From positions 29,061,116 to 29,125,115 of the forward strand of contig NC_084890.1 in assembly GCF_958979055.1 (NCBI RefSeq): a stretch of 64,000 bases of DNA, written 5' to 3'. The position numbers and the translations under genes are program-made. Below are positions 58,590-64,000 of the stretch, piece after piece. The DNA comes from Alnus glutinosa. Its lineage: Eukaryota > Streptophyta > Magnoliopsida > Fagales > Betulaceae. How positions within the stretch are numbered: the stretch's first letter is position 1; each line of letters begins with the position of its first letter. The notes under the pieces are model-generated. The model ran no database searches, was not told the DNA's origin, and worked only from the letters and a program-made list of their open reading frames with translations.

Positions 58590-61500
58590 TTAAGATCGAT
58601 TTGATAATGTAGCAGAGGAGCCAATCCATGTAGCATCTGATGATTGAATGAGACTTTGAGTGTCATTTGAGCTCTCTCCTAGGATCTGATCAAACTGATC
58701 TCTTAAAGCCTTAAATCTCAACTCATCACCATAAATACTTGGATCCAAGATCAACTCATGAACAACAATACGACCTTCAAGCATGCTCACTACTGCAGAC
58801 ATTGTGGGTCGAAGTGCTGGCGATGGATTAGTACATAATAGAGCTACTTTAATGATTCTTACTGCCTCTTCTTTACAGAAGTTAGACCCCAACTTTGGAT
58901 CCACCAACTCCATCAAGTTCCCTTTTTGTTGTAAAACAAGGGCCTATATAAGAATAGAGAAGAAAATGCAAAATAAATACAAATCTTAGATGAAAAGCTA
59001 ATAACTTACAATGAAAAACAAAAATGAAATTTGTTATGCATTCATGATATTCGTATATTGTCAACATTGCTTTCATGAAGATAACCTAGTGTGCAAATTG
59101 AAACTTTGATGAAGATCAATGATATAGGGAAATCCAATGACAAAGCCAAATAGATAAATCATTAAATGATTGACTAGGGCTCAAAATTATGCATTTAGTT
59201 TCATGTATCAGAAAAAATTGATGAAGACCTATCTTACCCAATCTAGAAGGCACACAAAATCTTCATTAGGTCGAAATTTCATGTTGTTCTTCCCGGCGAC
59301 AATTTCCAATGCAACAATTCCAAAACTATATACATCCGCTTTATATGTTAAATACCCCCATAATGCATATTCTGGTGCCATGTATCCTCTGCACAAAAAG
59401 ATCATTCTATTAGTAAGTGCTCATTGGTGAGAGGCTACAAACTTCACTATCAAACAACTCCATAAGAACATAATTTTAGGTACTAGATTTCCCATCATAG
59501 TAATTTTATTGCATCTTCACAAGTAATCAGTGCCATAAATAAAGCTTGCATTATCTCGTCACAAGTTTGTTGCACTTGAAAGAGTGAAAGGTTCAACGAA
59601 GAACAAAAAGAAGAGTTCGTATTCTTAACTACTGCAGGTCTCGACAGATGCACTTGATATTTTATTGTGGTGGAGGACTAACTGTATCTGTTACAGATAT
59701 TTGCCCTTGCAAATTGTTAATTGAAGTAATCATGCACCATTAGCCATACAGGGAAACCTAAGCATATAAATACAATCTTCTGTTTATTGCATACTGCTTG
59801 TATAAGAAGGAGAGTAACAATTAGAGGTAAAATGCATCATATGAATTTAAAAAGCTTTGAATAAACAGATTTTCTAATCCTTTTGTTGCATTCTGCAGTT
59901 TTTGTTTTATGAAAAATCTCTGCTGTTACACAATTTCTTATAAGCTTGAGGTAAACTAAGTATTAAATATGTAGATCATACCATGTGCATCATGCTTAGA
60001 AAATAATTTGTGAAACAGGGATACTAATAAAAGCACAATTAGGTCACAAATGCCGATGGCTAACATAAACAACCTACTAGTAATACTTAAGCCAGGACTT
60101 TTCCCATGGTACTGCACATGCCCGAACTCATTTATGGTGACTTCAATATCCAACTTATTCTGATTTACTTTAAGGCAAGAAACTTGACTTAAGAGACATT
60201 TTGATGCATATTTCGTACAAAAAGAATGGAAGATAAATTTGGCATCAGAGGGAAGGAAAGAGATAAAGGTAGCTCACATAGTTCCTGCAACACGAGTGCT
60301 AATGTGGGTGTTCTCCTCTTCATCGAGCTTGGCCAATCCAAAATCAGAAATCTTAGGGTTGAGTTCCCTATCCAGTAGTACATTGGTAGTTTTGATGTCC
60401 CTATGAACAATTTTCAATGGTGATTCCTCATGCAAGAAAGTCAAACCTCTTGCTATGCCGACACATATTTTATGCCTTGTAGGCCAGTCCAATTTCGCAT
60501 CACCTTCCTCTGGACCTGCAATTGGTGTTTTATAGCTCAATCAATGATATTGAACATTTTAGTTCAACCTATACGATTCATGGCATGCAATTCCTATTCT
60601 TTTTATAATCAATAATATACATGCTAGGGATCAAACACAAAGCTTACCAAACAAAGCATGTGCAAGGCTATTGTTTTCCATGTATTCATATACCAACAAT
60701 AATTGATTTCGTTCAATACAACATCCATACAGTCTAACAAGATTTGGATGTTGTAAGCCAGAAATCATTCCTATTTCATTCACGAACTCTCGATTTCCTT
60801 GCTTTGATTTAGAAGAAAGTTGCTTAACGGCAATTATGGTACCATCTAATAACGTGCCCTGCAGTTAAAGTATAATATGCATTATTGGTTAGGTATAAAC
60901 TCTATCTGAAATTGTAACGGTCTAGTAAACATTTTGAAAGAGAGAAGAAAAAGACATTTAATGCTTTCATACAAAGATACAAGACAATGATGGAATAGTA
61001 GATTACCTTGTATACAGATCCAAAGCCACCTTCCCCAAGCTTGTTTGCAGCATCAAAGTTATTTGTGGCAACTTTAATTTGTCTGAAGGTAAAAAAACCA
61101 GTTTGCAAATCTAATCCTTTCAGCTCTGCAGAAGGAACGAGGTTAAGATTGTTGTGAGTTTACTTGAGTGTTGTGTCCCACATTGAGAAAAAGAAAAAGA
61201 AGAAAGTGATTAGTTAACATACTGAAATGGACCCTAACCTAGTATCTTAAGCTTTTGGGCTAAAATGTTGTCCAAATATGTATATAAATATACTCTTAGT
61301 AGACTTCCTAGTGATTCTCTCCCTAACAAAGATGTTGGGTTGGACTGCATCTTAAAACATTACTAGACTGCTTGGGTGCTCTGACTAGTTAATACATCTG
61401 AACAAAATTACCTTGTTCCCTTGATGTCTTGCCTCCTAAATAGCCTTTCCACCAAAGAATTCCTAAAATCACAAAAACAAGGATTGACACAAAAAATATA

Positions 61501-63191
61501 GCTCCAACTGCAAGGAATATCTTCTTCTTTTTGTCATCAGGAGGGTTGAAATCTGCAGAAAAAGGTAGCAAAGAACAATGATTGTAGGACTGCATTTTTT
61601 TTCTTATGTAGTAGCATAAACGTATATATAGGTGAATCTAGTGTAAAATAGGATTCTTCTTGATGGTTCAAGACATAGATTAACTAATAAAAAGGAAAAA
61701 AAGAAAAAGCCATAAGACAAAAATCTGGATAAGCCTTCCACTAAGCTATGCATTAACTTTCTTTCAATTATTTTATTTTGCATCCAATAGATGGGCATTG
61801 CGCATCCATTATATATAAAACATCTTTTATTTTGTCAATATATTCACAGAGCAAAAGACATGGAAAATTGATAAATTCAACAGTTAGTATGAGAGAAAGA
61901 GTGGCATAGACAAGTAATGTCTCACAATGTTAAAGAAGGAACATAGAATGTACAACCTATGTCACTCACCAGAGTCTATGTTGATAGCTGATATAAGAGT
62001 ACCATATGTTCCTCTCTTTGGGATATTTTTTGTCCCTTTCCCGGCCCAATAAAAGCGAATCTCCAAAGTTTTATTCTTAACAACTGCTATGAAATTCTTA
62101 ATGACTGCTTTGTCAACTCCATGTGCTTCCTTTTCAATATCAAAATCCTTCAGCACCAATTCATTCTGTAACGAAGTAATTCAGTTAAATGATCTTCTAT
62201 AGCATACAAAGAAGAAAAACAATCTGATTGACTACCTGTACCTGTATATAAACATCAAACATCCGTCTTCCGACACCGTAAAAAGATCTGTTGTCTCGAA
62301 GTATTATCTCAGCAAAATGAAGTTTCACAGTATAATTTCCATTTGCCAAGCAGCGCGCATAATAGGTTAGAGAAAGAGGAGAGAGGCGTGCATTCATGTA
62401 TAATAGGGAGTCGTTCATTCCGAGCCTGGATACATTTTCTGCTATGTAGTCCTTTGAGGTACTATTAGCATCCTCAAAAAATCCTGTGCTACTAAAGCCC
62501 CAAGTATCATCTGACATGTGAACAAATTTTGCTGAACCTCCCGGATCTAAATCTTCTTCATACTTGATGTCTGCAATGGTGGTTGCCCTTCCACCACAAT
62601 TTATATGCAATGAGTACTGATCTGGAGAGTATCATTACAAGGTAATTAGATGCAACCAAACATGATAGAAAAAGAGATATTCAATTATGTTTGATAGTTT
62701 AATCTTGTTGTTATGGAGTATAAAAGATTGAACAATTTCTTCTTCTTTTTTTGATAAAATAATAATAATAATAATAATAATTGAAGAAACAAAAATTCTG
62801 TTTTGGGTCTAACAAATGTACCTTTTGAACACAGATTATTCTTCAGACACTCTGTAAGTATTCTAAATTAAAATGTAGCACAAAGAAGAAGAATTAGCAT
62901 GTTAGAAACAAAATTGAAATGAAATATAGAAAATAAAAAAGAGGCTCATTCTTTGAAATTTAACAAATTAGATGCTTACGAATTGTCTGATCCAGAAAAG
63001 CTTCTGAACAAATTTCTGTTGAATAACAGACAAGTTAGTTCCACAAATAAAAATTACAAGTAGATGAAAAAATCTAAGTTGTAATGCTCAAGTAGGTTTC
63101 TGTTAAGGGGGAAAAAATTCCTTACAAGTTGTCTGGACAAGTATTTGGTGCAGAGCTCGTGGAAAAATTATTATAAGATATGTCTATTTGA
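58590..63191 (-). CDS. LRR-malectin receptor-like kinase, copy B (3' part; continues past window)
   Basis: Eleven exons visible: 63191-63126, 63015-62980, 62862-62822, 62621-62242, 62165-61970, 61552-61412, 61125-61007, 60858-60648, 60515-60278, 59388-59238, 58943-58590. All correspond one to one with the last eleven exons of copy A, same phases, GT-AG, no lesion. They encode the last LRR unit, the linker [12 protein letters not shown], the malectin domain ([16 protein letters not shown]), TM, and a complete RD kinase ([35 protein letters not shown]). The next LRR exon would be expected near 63.9 kb but the space is filled by an LTR-type insertion, so the 5' half lies beyond 64000. Differences from A include GIARG (A: GIATG) and an altered C-terminal tail. 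Function as for copy A. Confidence 0.92.
61150..61328. mobile_element. Small solo LTR in a copy-B intron (179 bp)
   Basis: Begins TGTTGTGAG, ends CCTAACA (TG...CA ends) and is flanked by a perfect 5-bp duplication AAGAT (61145-61149, 61329-61333). The corresponding copy-A intron (42624-42720) is uninterrupted at this point (GGTTAAGATGTTGGACTGCA), so the pre-insertion site is visible. Either orientation is possible; no internal region remains. Confidence 0.8.
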
Positions 63192-64000
63192 CTGCACGAA
63201 AGCATAATTTCTTTTAGTCTTTGTAAACAAAAAGAAAAGCTTATTGAACCATATTGAAATATTTGATGTTTATATTTAAATTGATCTAATTTAGATGGAT
63301 TTTATATCAGAAAGAGTTCATAACCCAGAGAACTCTATACAAACTTATTACCTTACTAACCACCCATTGACACAAACTCTTTAGGCCTTCTTACCATAAC
63401 TATACAATGAAACAATACAGTTAAATACCATCTTTATGTATGTTCTGAGAAAGGCCATATATTAGGAGTAGTCTAAAACAGCATTGTGATCTATTTACAA
63501 CATCTCAACATTTCTAAGACTTCACACTGGGTCTTTTCAAAGCTAAACAAATACTAGTCGCATAATGGGGTAAACTTGCCAGATACAAATAACAAACATC
63601 AAACAATGGAATGGAAAATTGACGTTCTATCTAGGTGACACCACATGGTGGAAGATGGAAATGAAGTTGATGAAAAAGTTCATTGAGACATACTCCTCTC
63701 ACGTGTGGCACTATTGTCTAAATATGTGTATTGCATTAGAATAATAGCCGGAGGGAATGCCTAATCCTTTCCTTAAAGACACTTGCCTTAAGGGAATAGG
63801 TTTGTTCAAGGCTTATAAAACTCACAACCCAAGTATACATTAGCAATGTGGGGCTCTTAACACTCCCCCTCATGTATGGGGCTATTGTCCAAACACGTGT
63901 ACAACGGGAGGGAATGCCCAACAATATCCAAGGCCCTGAAGCTCTGATACCATAATAAAGTCAATTGAGCCTTACTCTTCCACAAAAGACACCTTAAGGG
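63192..64000 (-). other. Copy-B intron ending in a TRIM-like LTR element
   Basis: 63192-63670 resembles the same intron of copy A (AGTAGTCTAAAACAGCATTG, TTTCTAAGACTTCACACTGG). From about 63671 the minus strand reads like a tiny LTR element: a putative 3' LTR (63671-63862, starting TGTTAAGAGCCCCACATTGC), a purine tract (GAGGGGGAG) before it, and a primer-binding motif TGGTATCAGAGC at 63941-63952. The other LTR runs past the window end. The interior is about 80 bp, so it is non-coding. Confidence 0.5.

Overview
This is plant nuclear DNA: split genes with GT-AG introns, AT-rich introns and spacers, and a dense, nested load of class I and class II transposons. The gene families (NPF4-type transporters, a CAD1 MACPF protein, LRR-malectin receptor kinases, oil-body-associated protein, defensin-like peptide) point to a eudicot. 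The size and number of insertions suggest a woody species; the exact lineage is inference and I did not settle it.

Layout. 1-5.6 kb: a repeat-rich end with an unexplained hairpin (470-601), a broken copy of one OBAP exon, a Mutator-type foldback element, and a two-exon defensin-like gene, the only intact gene on the + strand. 5.66-6.76 kb: an intact oil-body-associated protein (OBAP) gene with ABRE and RY motifs upstream. 8.5-12.5 kb and 22.0-25.0 kb: two intact tandem copies of an NRT1/PTR family (NPF4-type) transporter with identical six-exon structure, the first coding exon being just the ATG. Between them lie TE-rich DNA, a 9-bp-TSD foldback element (16.5-17.4 kb), a SINE-like unit, and a lycopene beta-cyclase-like pseudogene split by a 1.4-kb CACTA element that itself carries a captured piece of SF3B1.

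27.1-36.6 kb: an intact six-exon ortholog of Arabidopsis CAD1 (MACPF domain, cell-death control); its second intron holds an LTR retroelement whose 3' LTR is split by a LINE fragment. 40.2-56.6 kb: an intact 24-exon LRR-malectin receptor-like kinase (about 1001 aa). Its 7.9-kb intron 2 is loaded with a second 9-bp-TSD foldback element, a LINE tail, another foldback and a dead 4.6-kb Ty3/gypsy element. 58.6-64 kb: the 3' part of a tandem paralog, its 5' LRR half lying beyond the window.

How the genes relate: this is not an operon-like or obviously pathway-linked locus. CAD1 and the receptor kinases belong to families tied to immunity and cell death, the defensin-like peptide may be defence-related, OBAP is a seed/oil-body protein, and NPF4 members move nitrate or hormones such as ABA. 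The main stories are tandem duplication (NPF, RLK), gene-fragment duplication and capture (OBAP, SF3B1), and tolerance of large intronic insertions. Exon models were built by eye from splice sites, reading phase and family knowledge; no alignment or transcript data were available.
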